The notes: generated by a model from the letters alone, not told the origin. A DNA stretch of 64,000 nucleotides from Microcella frigidaquae (GCF_014200395.1 NZ_JACHBS010000001.1:2480001-2544000); one strand, 5' to 3'; positions 35,004 to 43,079 are shown, numbered from the stretch's first letter. Translations and numbers: made by a program.

Positions 35004-35924
35004 ATGCACACCACGATCCCCGCCCTCCACGTCGGCCAGGGCACCCACCAGGCCGGCCTCACCGTCTTCCCGGTCTGGGTCGACGCCCCGCGCATCGGCA
35101 TGCTCGACTGGGCTCCCGCCTCCCTGCGCATCTCCGAGCGCGCCGAGGGAGCGGCTGTCGACACCCTCGAGGCCGAGAACCTCGCCGACCGCTCACTCGT
35201 CGCCCTCGAGGGCGACTTGCTCGAGGGTGGCTGGCAGAACCGCATGCTCGCTCGCAGCCTCGTGCTCGCCCCGCGCGAGCGCCGCCCGCTGCCTGCCCTG
35301 TGCGTCGAGCAGGGCCGCTGGGGCGGGGGTGCCGATCACAGCGCCGGCGGCCGCCGCGCCTCGCTCGTCGTGCGCTAAGGCGACGAGGCCGCCCAGCACC
35401 GCATCTCGGACGAGTTTCAGCGGCACGATCGGCAGTCGCGAGTCTGGCGCCGCATCGACGCGATCGAGCAGCGCCTCGGCCGCAGCGAGACGCGCTCGTT
35501 CACGCACCAGCTCGATCGGCAGAGCATCCGTGTGCCCCGCATGATCGAGGGCCAGCGCGGCGTCATCATCGGCATCGGCGGGCGCATCATGGGCCTCGAG
35601 CTGTTCTGCTCGGGCTCGGGGCTGCGCTCGCGCTACGCCGGCATCGTGCAGTCAGCGGCGGTGGATGCTCGCCTCGTCGACCCCGTCGCCACCAGCGCCG
35701 AGCGGGCTCGCGCCTTCGCCCGCGCCCTGCAGGGCCGACCGCTGCTCGGGGGCACTATCGGCGACCCCGAGGATGCTGGGCCGCGCTGGTTCTCGCTGCG
35801 GCGAGACGACGACCGCGTTGCGGTCACGGGTCTCGGCTCGCGCATCGCGGGTTTGCACCGCATCGGCGCGGTTGTTCACCTCACCGCCCTCGACCGCGCG
35901 CACCCCCTGCTCGCCGGCGTCTGA
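35004..35924 (+). pseudogene. ARPP-1/DUF6569 protein with in-frame stop codon
   Basis: 306 codons in one frame, broken only by TAA at 35376-35378. Before it, ALEGDLLEGGWQNRMLARSLVLAP and LPALCVEQGRW are the hallmark strands of ARPP-1, a domain named for its association with ADP-ribosylglycohydrolases and Rhodanese/Phosphatase-superfamily proteins. After it the family pattern goes on in the same frame (SRVWRRIDAIEQRLG...MIEGQRGVIIGIGGRIMGLELF). A single C-to-A change (TAC to TAA) would explain the stop. The alternatives are readthrough or a sequencing error. An AGGAGG ribosome site precedes the ATG. Confidence 0.75.
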
Positions 35925-35947
35925 GCCGGGACGGAGCTTCTTCAGGC

Positions 35948-35987
35948 TGATGTGTCGTCGATGTCACATGACAAGAGCGACACATCA
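35948..35987. terminator. Perfect 10-bp inverted repeat between ARPP-1 and ARG genes
   Basis: TGATGTGTCG (35948-35957) and CGACACATCA (35978-35987) are exact complements around a 20-nt loop that itself has TGTCA-CA-TGACA. There is no T run, so it could be a terminator, a processing hairpin or a protein-binding palindrome for the ADP-ribosylglycohydrolase gene, whose ATG is 90 bp on. Confidence 0.4.
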
Positions 35988-36077
35988 CCCGTCGTGCGCG
36001 GGCCGCTCCATGCCGACCGAGCGACGCCGCCAATGTCAGCCCTCACCACTACCGTTCGAAGACCCCAAGGAGACCGC

Positions 36078-37649
36078 ATGACCCCTTCCACGTCCCCGAC
36101 CGCAGCGCAGGCCGCCCAGCCTCTCTCGACCGACCGCGCCGCCGGCGTGCTGCTCGGCCTCGCCGCCGGCGATGCCCTCGGCGCCGGCTACGAGTTCGGC
36201 GACCCGCTGCCTGACGACGCGCCGGTCGCCATGATCGGCGGCGGCGGCTTCGGCTGGGCGCCGGGGGAGTGGACCGACGACACCGCCATGGCCGTGTCCA
36301 TCGCCCAGGCCGCCGCCCGCGGCGCCGACCTGCGCGACGAGGCCGTGCTCGACGAGATCGTCGCCGCCTGGATCGTGTGGGCGCGCGACGCCGCCGACGT
36401 CGGCGTGCAGACCCGCGCCGTGCTCGCCGAGGCCGAGCGGAACGGCGGCTCCGCGGCTGCCGCGCGCGCCGCCGCGCAGGCCCTGCACGAGCGCACCGGC
36501 AAGTCGGCGGGCAACGGATCGCTCATGCGCACCGCGCCCGTCGCCCTGGCATACCTGCACGACGAAGCGGCCGCCGCCGAAGCCGCTCGCGCCCTCAGCT
36601 CGCTCACCCACTGGGACGACGACGCCGGCGACGCGTGCGTGCTCTGGACCCTCGCGATCCGCCACGCGGTTCTCACCGGCGACCTGGATGCTCGCACCGG
36701 CCTGCCCGCCCTCCCCGCCGCGCGGCGCGCCCGCTGGGCCGCGCTGCTCGACGACGCCGAGCAGCGCCAGCCGCGCGACTTCGCGCGCAACGGCTGGGTG
36801 GTCGAAGCGCTGCAAGGGGCGTGGTCGAGCATCCACGGGGCGGTTGCCGCCCACGGTGCCGGAGGCGGGGCGGCCCTCGTCGACGCGCTCGAGCGCGCCG
36901 TGCGCGGCGGCCGCGACACCGACACGGTCGCCGCCATCGCCGCCGTGCTGCTCGGTGCCGCGTTCGGCGCCAGCGCGGTGCCCAGCGCCTGGCGTCGGGT
37001 GCTGCACGGCCACCCCGGACTGCGCGCCCACGACCTCGTCGCTCTGGGTGCGCTGGCCGTGCGCGGCGGCGAGCCCGACGATACGGGCTGGCCGACCGGC
37101 CCCCGCATGGACTACCTCGGCTGGTATCCGGAGCGATCGCTCACCCCGCACCCGCACGACCCCGGTGTGCTGCTCGGCTCGATCGTCGACCTCGAGGAGT
37201 CGCCCGCCGACGCGGTCGTCTCGTTGTGCCGCATCGGCACCGAGCAGCGACGGGTCACGACGTCACGAGCCGCCGACCACGTCGAGGTGTGGCTCATCGA
37301 CAAGGACGAGCCCGAGGCGAACCCGAACCTCGACCTCGTGCTGCGCGACACCGTCGACGCGATCGCCGCCCTGCGGGCCGAGGGCAAGACCGTGCTGCTG
37401 CACTGCGTCGCCGCCCAGAGCCGCACCCCCTCCGTCGCCGCGCTCTACGCGGCCCTCCACCGCGGCGTTCCGATCGAGCAGGCGCTCGCCGACGTCGTGG
37501 CGGCGCTCCCCGCCGCGTCGCCGAAGCGCTTCCTGCGCGAAGCCCTCACCCGCATCACCGAACAGGCCGCACGCGCGACCCCCGACCCGGCGAACACCGA
37601 CGACACGACCACCGACGACACGACCACCGACGACACGGAGGCATCATGA
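36078..37649 (+). CDS. ADP-ribosylglycohydrolase fused to a Cys-based phosphatase
   Basis: 523 aa from the ATG at 36078, behind AAGGAGA. Residues ~15-330 are an ADP-ribosylglycohydrolase (ARG, DraG-type): GLAAGDALGAGYEF, EWTDDTAMA (metal-binding, ~65), SAGNGSLMRTAP (~143) and GRDTDTVAAIAAVLLGA (~278). Residues ~370-500 are a dual-specificity-phosphatase-like domain with the CX5R loop HCVAAQSRT (~441). A Thr/Asp repeat tail (TTDD units) ends it. ARG enzymes remove ADP-ribose from proteins or small molecules; the fused phosphatase suggests further trimming of the product. Its stop overlaps the VWA ATG (37646). Confidence 0.9.
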   Translation: MTPSTSPTAAQAAQPLSTDRAAGVLLGLAAGDALGAGYEFGDPLPDDAPVAMIGGGGFGWAPGEWTDDTAMAVSIAQAAARGADLRDEAVLDEIVAAWIVWARDAADVGVQTRAVLAEAERNGGSAAAARAAAQALHERTGKSAGNGSLMRTAPVALAYLHDEAAAAEAARALSSLTHWDDDAGDACVLWTLAIRHAVLTGDLDARTGLPALPAARRARWAALLDDAEQRQPRDFARNGWVVEALQGAWSSIHGAVAAHGAGGGAALVDALERAVRGGRDTDTVAAIAAVLLGAAFGASAVPSAWRRVLHGHPGLRAHDLVALGALAVRGGEPDDTGWPTGPRMDYLGWYPERSLTPHPHDPGVLLGSIVDLEESPADAVVSLCRIGTEQRRVTTSRAADHVEVWLIDKDEPEANPNLDLVLRDTVDAIAALRAEGKTVLLHCVAAQSRTPSVAALYAALHRGVPIEQALADVVAALPAASPKRFLREALTRITEQAARATPDPANTDDTTTDDTTTDDTEAS

Positions 37650-38347
37650 CCGACCCCACGTACACCGCCCTGCTGCTCATCATCGACCGCAGCGGCTCAA
37701 TGCAGGCGATCCGTGACGACATGGTCGGCGGGCTCGAGAGCCTGCTCGCCCAGCAGGCCGCCCTGCCCGGACGTCTGACCGTCGACATCGTCGCGTTCGA
37801 CGACGAGGTCGAGCACCAGGCGACCTTCGCCGACCCCGCTTCGGTGCGCGTGCAGCTCGAGCCCCGCGGCATGACCGCCCTGCTGGATGCTCTCGGCGAC
37901 TCGCTCGAAGGCTTCCGCTCGGCGCTCTCGGCCATGCCCGCGCACGCCCAGCCCGCGACCGTGCAGGTCGTCGTCGTCACCGACGGCCACGAGAACGCCA
38001 GCAAGCGATGGACGGGGCAGCGCGTCAACCAGCTCATCACCGGGCTCGCCGACGAGCTCGGCTGGAACTTCGTCTACCTCGGTGCGGGGCAGGACGCGAT
38101 CGCCGTCGGCCGCGACCTCGGCTTCGACCCTGGCAGCTCGATGGCCTGGGATGTCGACGCCGACGCCGTGCACGCCAGCAGCCTCTCCGTCGGCCGCTAC
38201 CTCCGCGACGTGCGACGCGGCGAGAAGAAGGAGTTCGACCGCAGCGAGCGCGTCATGGCCGCACCGAGTCGCGGTGCCGCGGATGCCGACAGGGTCAGCG
38301 CCGAGAAATCGGGCGGGCAGAAGCCCGGCTCCGAGCCCGGGGCCTAG
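37646..38347 (+). CDS. VWA-domain protein (paralogue 2)
   Basis: 233 aa. Starts inside the ARG gene's last codons (4-bp overlap), so the two are co-translated. MIDAS residues DRSGSM (~14) and VVVTDGHENAS (~113) are intact. It aligns along its length with the VWA gene at 9171, including the shared LGAGQDA and LGFDPGSSM-type strands, differing mainly in the short N- and C-terminal tails. The gene ends convergent with, and overlapping by 4 bp, the Nudix regulator. Confidence 0.85.
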   Translation: MTDPTYTALLLIIDRSGSMQAIRDDMVGGLESLLAQQAALPGRLTVDIVAFDDEVEHQATFADPASVRVQLEPRGMTALLDALGDSLEGFRSALSAMPAHAQPATVQVVVVTDGHENASKRWTGQRVNQLITGLADELGWNFVYLGAGQDAIAVGRDLGFDPGSSMAWDVDADAVHASSLSVGRYLRDVRRGEKKEFDRSERVMAAPSRGAADADRVSAEKSGGQKPGSEPGA

Positions 38348-39333
38348 AAGCGCACCATCGAGAGCTCGCGGCCGCCCGGGCCGTGCATCGAGATCGACTG
38401 CAGCTGCGCATCCGGCCCGATGCGGTTCTCGGGGCGCTCGTACGTCGTGACGAGACCGCGGTAGGTCCACAGCGCCGACTGCTCGTCGGCGAGCACCCGC
38501 GCCACGACGCCGCTGGGGCCGCGGTCGAGTCGGATGGTGTGGCGGGCATCCGAGGGGATCTTCTCGAGGGGCATCCAGCCGTCGCGCGACTTGCGCTGCG
38601 CCGACGTCGTGAGCAGGCGGTCGGCGGGAACCTCGTCGCTGCGCGAGCGTGATGTGCGCCGGGCACCGGTGCGCACGGCCTCCTCGTGCTTCGCGCGCCG
38701 CGCGGCGACCTCGGCGGCAGTCGGCTTGCGGAACAGTCGCGATGGCTTGCCGACCGTGCCCGAGGTGTACTCGCCGGTCTCGACGAGCAGGGGCTCCATC
38801 ATGCGGCGGAAGGTGTCGCGCTGCGGGGTCGACGGGTCGACGGCGGTGTGCAGCAGCAGCAGCTCGCGCAGTGTGAAGGCGGGCGGCATGAGGTTCCAGG
38901 GGTCGGGCATCGTCGCGTAGTCGGTGCGGATGCGCTCCACCGCGATCGCCAGGATGCGCGCGTGGTCGAAGTCGAGCGGGTCGGCGAGGTCGATCGGCAC
39001 GCCCGCCTCGTCGGGCAGGCGATCGGCGGGGAGGGCCATCGCGTGGGCCACCGAGAGCACCCAGCCGCGGTCATCGCGGTGCGGCTCGTCGAACACCTGC
39101 AGCTGCCGCGGCTCGCCGCCGCCGATGCCGGCCTTCGCGGCGAGCGAGCGCCGCACCGCGTCGACCAGGCGCTCGCCCTCGTGCAGGAACGTTCCCGGCA
39201 GGCGGCGCCGGCCGTCGCGGCCCTCGACGAGCACGACGCACAGCTCGTCGCCGCGCACCGTGAACACGGCCGTGTCGACGGCGACAGAGGGGCGCGGGTA
39301 GTCGGTCAGCGGGCGCGAGGGCTGAGCATCCAT
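38344..39333 (-). CDS. NrtR-like Nudix-fold transcriptional regulator
   Basis: 329 aa. An N-terminal Nudix domain (~10-150) is followed by a winged-helix region (~165-225: FTLRELLLLHTAVDPSTPQRDTFRRMM) and ~100 extra residues. This matches NrtR-type regulators, which bind ADP-ribose or NAD derivatives through a Nudix fold. The Nudix box reads GTFLHEGERL...RRSLAAKAGIG: the REUxEE core has become RSLAAK, so the metal-binding glutamates are lost and the domain should sense, not hydrolyse. Operator C lies 8 bp upstream of its start, which suggests autoregulation. Confidence 0.8.
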   Translation of the reverse strand: MDAQPSRPLTDYPRPSVAVDTAVFTVRGDELCVVLVEGRDGRRRLPGTFLHEGERLVDAVRRSLAAKAGIGGGEPRQLQVFDEPHRDDRGWVLSVAHAMALPADRLPDEAGVPIDLADPLDFDHARILAIAVERIRTDYATMPDPWNLMPPAFTLRELLLLHTAVDPSTPQRDTFRRMMEPLLVETGEYTSGTVGKPSRLFRKPTAAEVAARRAKHEEAVRTGARRTSRSRSDEVPADRLLTTSAQRKSRDGWMPLEKIPSDARHTIRLDRGPSGVVARVLADEQSALWTYRGLVTTYERPENRIGPDAQLQSISMHGPGGRELSMVRF

Positions 39334-39341
39334 GCGTCATA

Positions 39342-39361
39342 TTCTCGCACGATCGCGCTAA
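39342..39361 (-). promoter_or_regulatory. Operator C, upstream of the Nudix regulator
   Basis: TTCTCGCACGATCGCGCTAA (plus-strand reading) is the most symmetric of the three sites: TT..CGC, six bases, GCG..AA. It lies just before the regulator's ATG (39333), next to a GAGAAT that may be the -10, so the mRNA may be nearly leaderless and the site an autorepressor operator. Confidence 0.5.
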
Positions 39362-39383
39362 TGCCGCGCGCCCGGAGGCCCGC

Positions 39384-40295
39384 CTAGAACGACCGCCCCA
39401 TCGCCCGCAGCCGCTCGACCCGCTCGGCGACGGGCGGGTGCGTGCCGAGCAACCGCTCGAGCCACGAGGCGCCGGCGCCGTCGTGGATGAACAGCGCCTG
39501 CACCTCTCCGGTCGCGGTCGAGGGGCCCGCGGGGTGGGCGGCGAGCTTCTCGAGCGCGCGCACGAGGCCGTCGGGAAAACGGGTGAGCTCGACGCCGCTC
39601 GCGTCGGCGAGAAACTCGCGGCGGCGCGAGACGGCCGCGCTGATCACCGGGCCGAGCACCGTCGCCACGAGCCAGAAGATGCCGCCCAGGAGGAGCAGGC
39701 CGATGCCGAGCATCCCGATCAGAAGGCCGATGCCGTTGCGCAGACCGCTCGGCGTCACCTGCAGCATCGCCCAGCCGAGGCCGAGCAGCCCGGCGGCGAC
39801 CGCCGCGATCGAGCCGACGAGGGCGAAGGTCGTGAGGGTCACGCGGCCGTCCTGGTTGACGATATGCGCCACCTCGTGGGCGATCACCGCCTCGAGCTCG
39901 GTGTCGTCGAGCAGGTCGAGCGCGCCGCGCGTCACGCCGATGACGGCCTTCTCCGGGCGCAGCGAGGCCGCGAAGGCGTTCGGCGCGGCATCCTCGATGA
40001 CGCCGACCTGCGGCAGGGGAATGCCCGCACGAATGGCCGTGGTCTCGACGATGCGGTGCAGCCGCGGCTCCGCATCCGGGCCCACCGCGACCCAGCCGGC
40101 CGCCTTCGCCGCGTGCTCGGTCGCGTGGCTCAGCTGCCACCACACGTAGAGCGGGCAGAACAGACTGAGCAGCACGAGCGGCCAGAACGACTCGAACACC
40201 CACGACGTGAACAGTCCGAGCCCCAGCACGGCCAGGCAGAAGATCGCGATCAGCAGGATGCTGAACCGCCTGTTGCGCGCGATCTGCCGGTACAT
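39384..40295 (-). CDS. htpX: HtpX-type membrane zinc metalloprotease (M48)
   Basis: 303 aa. Two N-terminal membrane segments (~11-32 and 36-56), the HEVAH zinc motif at 140-144, then two more hydrophobic segments and the third ligand region FLADASGVELTRF near 225. The length and layout match HtpX, which degrades misfolded membrane proteins on the cytoplasmic side. No operon partner; divergent from the collagen-like gene. Confidence 0.9.
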   Translation of the reverse strand: MYRQIARNRRFSILLIAIFCLAVLGLGLFTSWVFESFWPLVLLSLFCPLYVWWQLSHATEHAAKAAGWVAVGPDAEPRLHRIVETTAIRAGIPLPQVGVIEDAAPNAFAASLRPEKAVIGVTRGALDLLDDTELEAVIAHEVAHIVNQDGRVTLTTFALVGSIAAVAAGLLGLGWAMLQVTPSGLRNGIGLLIGMLGIGLLLLGGIFWLVATVLGPVISAAVSRRREFLADASGVELTRFPDGLVRALEKLAAHPAGPSTATGEVQALFIHDGAGASWLERLLGTHPPVAERVERLRAMGRSF

Positions 40296-40371
40296 GCGGC
40301 GAATCTACCGGGTAGTGCCGACCAAGGCTCACCATCGGTACAGTCGACGTACCCGACGAAAGCGAGCATTC

Positions 40372-41205
40372 GTGGTCTCCCTGCGCACCCTTCTCATCGC
40401 CTGCCTCATCACTGCCCTCGTCGGTGCCGGGGGTGGGATGCTCGGGGCGAGCCTGCTGGGCGCGGCGAGCGGCCCGGCCGGAGCCCAGGGGCCCGCGGGC
40501 GAACCGGGCGCTGATGGCGCTGACGGAGCTTCGGGCCTGGACGGTTCGGACGGAGTAGACGGCGTCGACGGAGCACCGGGTGCGGCGGGGCGCGATGGCG
40601 CTGCGGGGCCGAGCGGGCCGGCGGGCGCGCGCGGCGCGACCGGGGCACCGGGCGCGACGGGGCCGGCAGGCACGGCAGGCGTGCCCGGTCAGACCGGCGC
40701 GGCGGGGCTGCAGGGTGAGGTCGGACCGCAGGGGGAGACCGGACCGCAGGGCCCGGCCGGGGTCGTCGACTACGGCTACTTCACCGTCTCCAGTCAGTTC
40801 GTGCCGCCCAACACCGGCATTGCTCTCCCGATCGCGCAGACGTCGGGTGCTCTCGACAGCGGTCTGACGGTCAACCAGTTCGGCAGCGGCACACTCAATC
40901 TCGACCCCGGGGTTTACCGATTCTCCTCGCTCGTGCGGTACCTGTCAGTGGACAATGCCTCTCCTGTGGCGCTCCGACTGACGACCTTCTACCAGGGTGC
41001 CTCGGGTATTCCGGCGGAACCCCTCGACAACATCTCTCTGTCGCAGTTCACGCCTTCTGCGGCCAATGTCTTCCAGTACGCCTCGACTGACCTCACGATT
41101 CAGCTCGAGTACTCGACGAGCGTGCGGCTGGAGTTCATCGCGCTCGGCTCTGTCGGTGGAGTCCAGGTGAGCCGGGGCTGGCTGATGGTCGAGCGTCTGG
41201 GGTAA
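40372..41205 (+). CDS. Collagen-like repeat protein with C1q-like C-terminal domain
   Basis: 277 aa from GTG 40372; an in-frame ATG at 40294 would add an Arg-rich stretch and overlap the htpX start region. A membrane anchor (LLIACLITALVGAGGGMLG) leads into ~33 Gly-X-Y triplets (GPAGAQGPAGEPGADGADG...) and then a ~130-residue beta-rich domain (YGYFTVSSQFVPPNTGIALPI...YRFSSLVRY) resembling C1q/BclA-type trimerisation domains. It is expected to stand out from the cell surface as a trimer. Confidence 0.8.
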   Translation: MVSLRTLLIACLITALVGAGGGMLGASLLGAASGPAGAQGPAGEPGADGADGASGLDGSDGVDGVDGAPGAAGRDGAAGPSGPAGARGATGAPGATGPAGTAGVPGQTGAAGLQGEVGPQGETGPQGPAGVVDYGYFTVSSQFVPPNTGIALPIAQTSGALDSGLTVNQFGSGTLNLDPGVYRFSSLVRYLSVDNASPVALRLTTFYQGASGIPAEPLDNISLSQFTPSAANVFQYASTDLTIQLEYSTSVRLEFIALGSVGGVQVSRGWLMVERLG

Positions 41206-41300
41206 CCACACCTCCTGCACACCGGCGCTGGCAGCATCGCTTCGCTCGCAAACCCAGCGCTCTTGGGCTGGCGGCGCCACGTGCGGGCAATCTCGCCCGC

Positions 41301-41816
41301 ATGACAGGAACCTTCCGCAGCTACCGACCTGCCCCGCTCGCCGACGTCGGCCACCGCTCTGGCCACCGCGTAGGCCACCGCGCCGGCCGCACGCGCGTGA
41401 TCACGCCCGAGCATCCGCTGACCGAGGCCGAGCTGGAGTCGCCCGAGGCGCAGCTGGCCTACGCGCTCGGCCCGGCGCTGCGCTGGCAGCTCTGGCTGTT
41501 TCTGCCGCCCACCGACGACGGCTTCACCGGCCTGGCGATGCCGTGCGACGACCTGCCGCTGCGCTGCCCGCCCGACGCCGGCGCGATTCTCGTGCCGCTG
41601 CTGCATGGCCTGCACGAGGCCGGAGCCCGCACACTCATCGTCGGCCTCGAACGCACGGGCGGCCCCGACCCGACCCGCGTCGATCGTGAGTGGATGCTCG
41701 CCCTCAGCACCGCCGCCCACGAGGCCGACCTCACCCTGCGTTCGGTGCTCATCAGCCACACGCGCGGCGTGCGCGAGCATCCCGCCCCCAGCCCGGCGCT
41801 GCCGCTCGAGCTGTGA
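41301..41816 (+). CDS. Hypothetical actinobacterial protein
   Basis: 171 aa. A His/Arg-rich N-terminus (GHRSGHRVGHRAGR) precedes a compact domain (QLAYALGPALRWQLWLFLPP...DAGAILVPLLHGLHEAGARTLIVGLERTG) without recognised motifs. No ribosome site stands out and the start is uncertain; coding is supported by length and codon bias. Confidence 0.5.
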   Translation: MTGTFRSYRPAPLADVGHRSGHRVGHRAGRTRVITPEHPLTEAELESPEAQLAYALGPALRWQLWLFLPPTDDGFTGLAMPCDDLPLRCPPDAGAILVPLLHGLHEAGARTLIVGLERTGGPDPTRVDREWMLALSTAAHEADLTLRSVLISHTRGVREHPAPSPALPLEL

Positions 41817-41838
41817 CCAGTTCGCCGGTGACATGTCG

Positions 41839-41864
41839 TGGTTAGTCCACTATGGTTAGTTCAC
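41839..41864 (+). promoter_or_regulatory. Direct-repeat operator of the Phd-PIN pair
   Basis: Two direct repeats, GGTTAGTCCAC and GGTTAGTTCAC, three bases apart, lie immediately before the antitoxin ATG. This is where a Phd-type antitoxin would bind to repress its own operon; TATGGT between them could be the -10. Confidence 0.4.
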
Positions 41865-42113
41865 ATGGGAGAGCAGGTGAACGTGCACGAAGCGAAGACG
41901 CGGCTCTCGGAGCTGCTTGCGCGGGTCGAGCGCGGTGAGGAGATCGTCATCGCGCGCGGCGGGGCGCCCGTCGCGCGGCTGACGGCGGTGTCTGCGGTGC
42001 CCGAGCGCGAGCTTGGCTTCCTCCCGGGGCTCGACACGCCGTCGTCGTTCTTCGATCCGCTGCCGGAGGGCGAACTCATGGCCTGGGATGGCCTAGCGGG
42101 CGATGCCCCGTGA
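41865..42113 (+). CDS. Phd/YefM-family antitoxin
   Basis: 82 aa. VNVHEAKTRLSELLARVERGEEIVIARGGAPVARL is the classic Phd/YefM DNA-binding and dimerisation domain; the C-terminal half (FFDPLPEGELMAWDG) would wrap around the toxin. The ATG at 41865 was chosen over a GTG at 41877. It overlaps the PIN toxin by 4 bp. Confidence 0.85.
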   Translation: MGEQVNVHEAKTRLSELLARVERGEEIVIARGGAPVARLTAVSAVPERELGFLPGLDTPSSFFDPLPEGELMAWDGLAGDAP

Positions 42114-42502
42114 CGCTGCTGCTCGACACACATGTGCTGCTCTGGGCGCTCGGTGCTCCGCGTCGGTTGCCCGAGCCGGTGCGCTCTGCCCTCGCAGACC
42201 GTCGTACGCCCCTGCTCGTCTCGGCGGCGAGCGCCTTCGAGATCGCGACCAAGCACCGGCTCGGGCGATTACCCGAGGCCTCGGCGCTCATACACCACTT
42301 CGACCAGCAGGTCGAGCGACTCGGGGCCGATCCGCTGCCGATCAGTGCGCAGCATGCTATTGCGGCGGGCTCGCTCGACTGGGCGCATCGCGATCCCTTC
42401 GACCGCATGTTGGCGGCACAGGCGATGAGCGACGGCCTTGAGCTCGTGACTGCTGATCCGGCGTTCTCGGGGGTCGCCGGGCTGTCGACGCGATGGGGCT
42501 GA
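42110..42502 (+). CDS. PIN-domain toxin (VapC-like)
   Basis: 130 aa. PIN-fold RNase signatures: LLLDTHVLLW (first acidic residue), SAASAFEIATKHRLGRL, and HRDPFDRMLAAQA with the second acidic cluster, then LVTADPAF. VapC-type toxins cut tRNA or rRNA; here the partner is Phd-like, a common mix. Overlap with the antitoxin supports co-translation. Confidence 0.87.
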   Translation: MTLLLDTHVLLWALGAPRRLPEPVRSALADRRTPLLVSAASAFEIATKHRLGRLPEASALIHHFDQQVERLGADPLPISAQHAIAAGSLDWAHRDPFDRMLAAQAMSDGLELVTADPAFSGVAGLSTRWG

Positions 42503-42545
42503 CGTCGTGGGCTCTGGTGTCGGAGCTCCCGGTCATGCTGGAGCC

Positions 42546-43010
42546 ATGAGCCGCCGAGAAGCCCCCACGATCGAGTCTCGTCTCGCGCTCGACGTCCGCC
42601 CGGTTGCCGAGCCTTTCCCGTACCGCTACCGCATGAGTGGCACCCCGACTCGGCCGCTGCCGTCGTGGGAGGCGCTGCACGACCTCCTGCACCTTCTCGG
42701 CCTCGAGCGCACCTACTACTTCCTCATCATCGACCGGTCTGACGGGTGCGAGCGGTGGGCCCAGGTGATCGGGCATCCCGAGCAGATGGCGGTCGAGCTC
42801 GGCCTGCCCGACGCGCCGATGCGGGTCTATCGCACGGAGGGCGACCAGAGCCACTCCACGATCACCTCCGCCCTCGGCTACCTCGTCGACGCGCGCCGCT
42901 CTGATCTCTTCACGGCGGCCGAGGCGCACGCGCTCATCCGCTCGTGGCTCGAGCGCGGCCTGCTCGGCCTCGACGGCACGGCCCTGCGCACCCCCGACGA
43001 CTGGGATTAG
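42546..43010 (+). CDS. Hypothetical protein
   Basis: 154 aa from the ATG at 42546. Contains YRYRMSGTPTRPLPSWEALHDLLHLLGLERTYYFLIIDR and a Trp-rich C-terminus (WLERGLLGLDG...PDDWD). Soluble, with no family recognised. Codon bias is like its neighbours, so it is probably a real chromosomal gene. Confidence 0.55.
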   Translation: MSRREAPTIESRLALDVRPVAEPFPYRYRMSGTPTRPLPSWEALHDLLHLLGLERTYYFLIIDRSDGCERWAQVIGHPEQMAVELGLPDAPMRVYRTEGDQSHSTITSALGYLVDARRSDLFTAAEAHALIRSWLERGLLGLDGTALRTPDDWD

Positions 43011-43079
43011 CCGCCCGCGTCAGCGCGCGACCGCGAGAGCTCGAGCGGCGGCCGCCACCCGAGCTCGCATCCGCGGCTG

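Noticed and set aside
36269..37645. Long upstream part of the frame that ends at 38347
   Set aside because: Arg-rich shadow of the ARG-phosphatase gene; only the part from the ATG at 37646, which encodes the VWA domain, is real.
40294..40371. N-terminal extension of the collagen-like protein from the ATG at 40294
   Set aside because: It overlaps the htpX start codon region and puts ~26 mostly basic residues before the membrane anchor; GTG 40372 places the anchor at the N-terminus.
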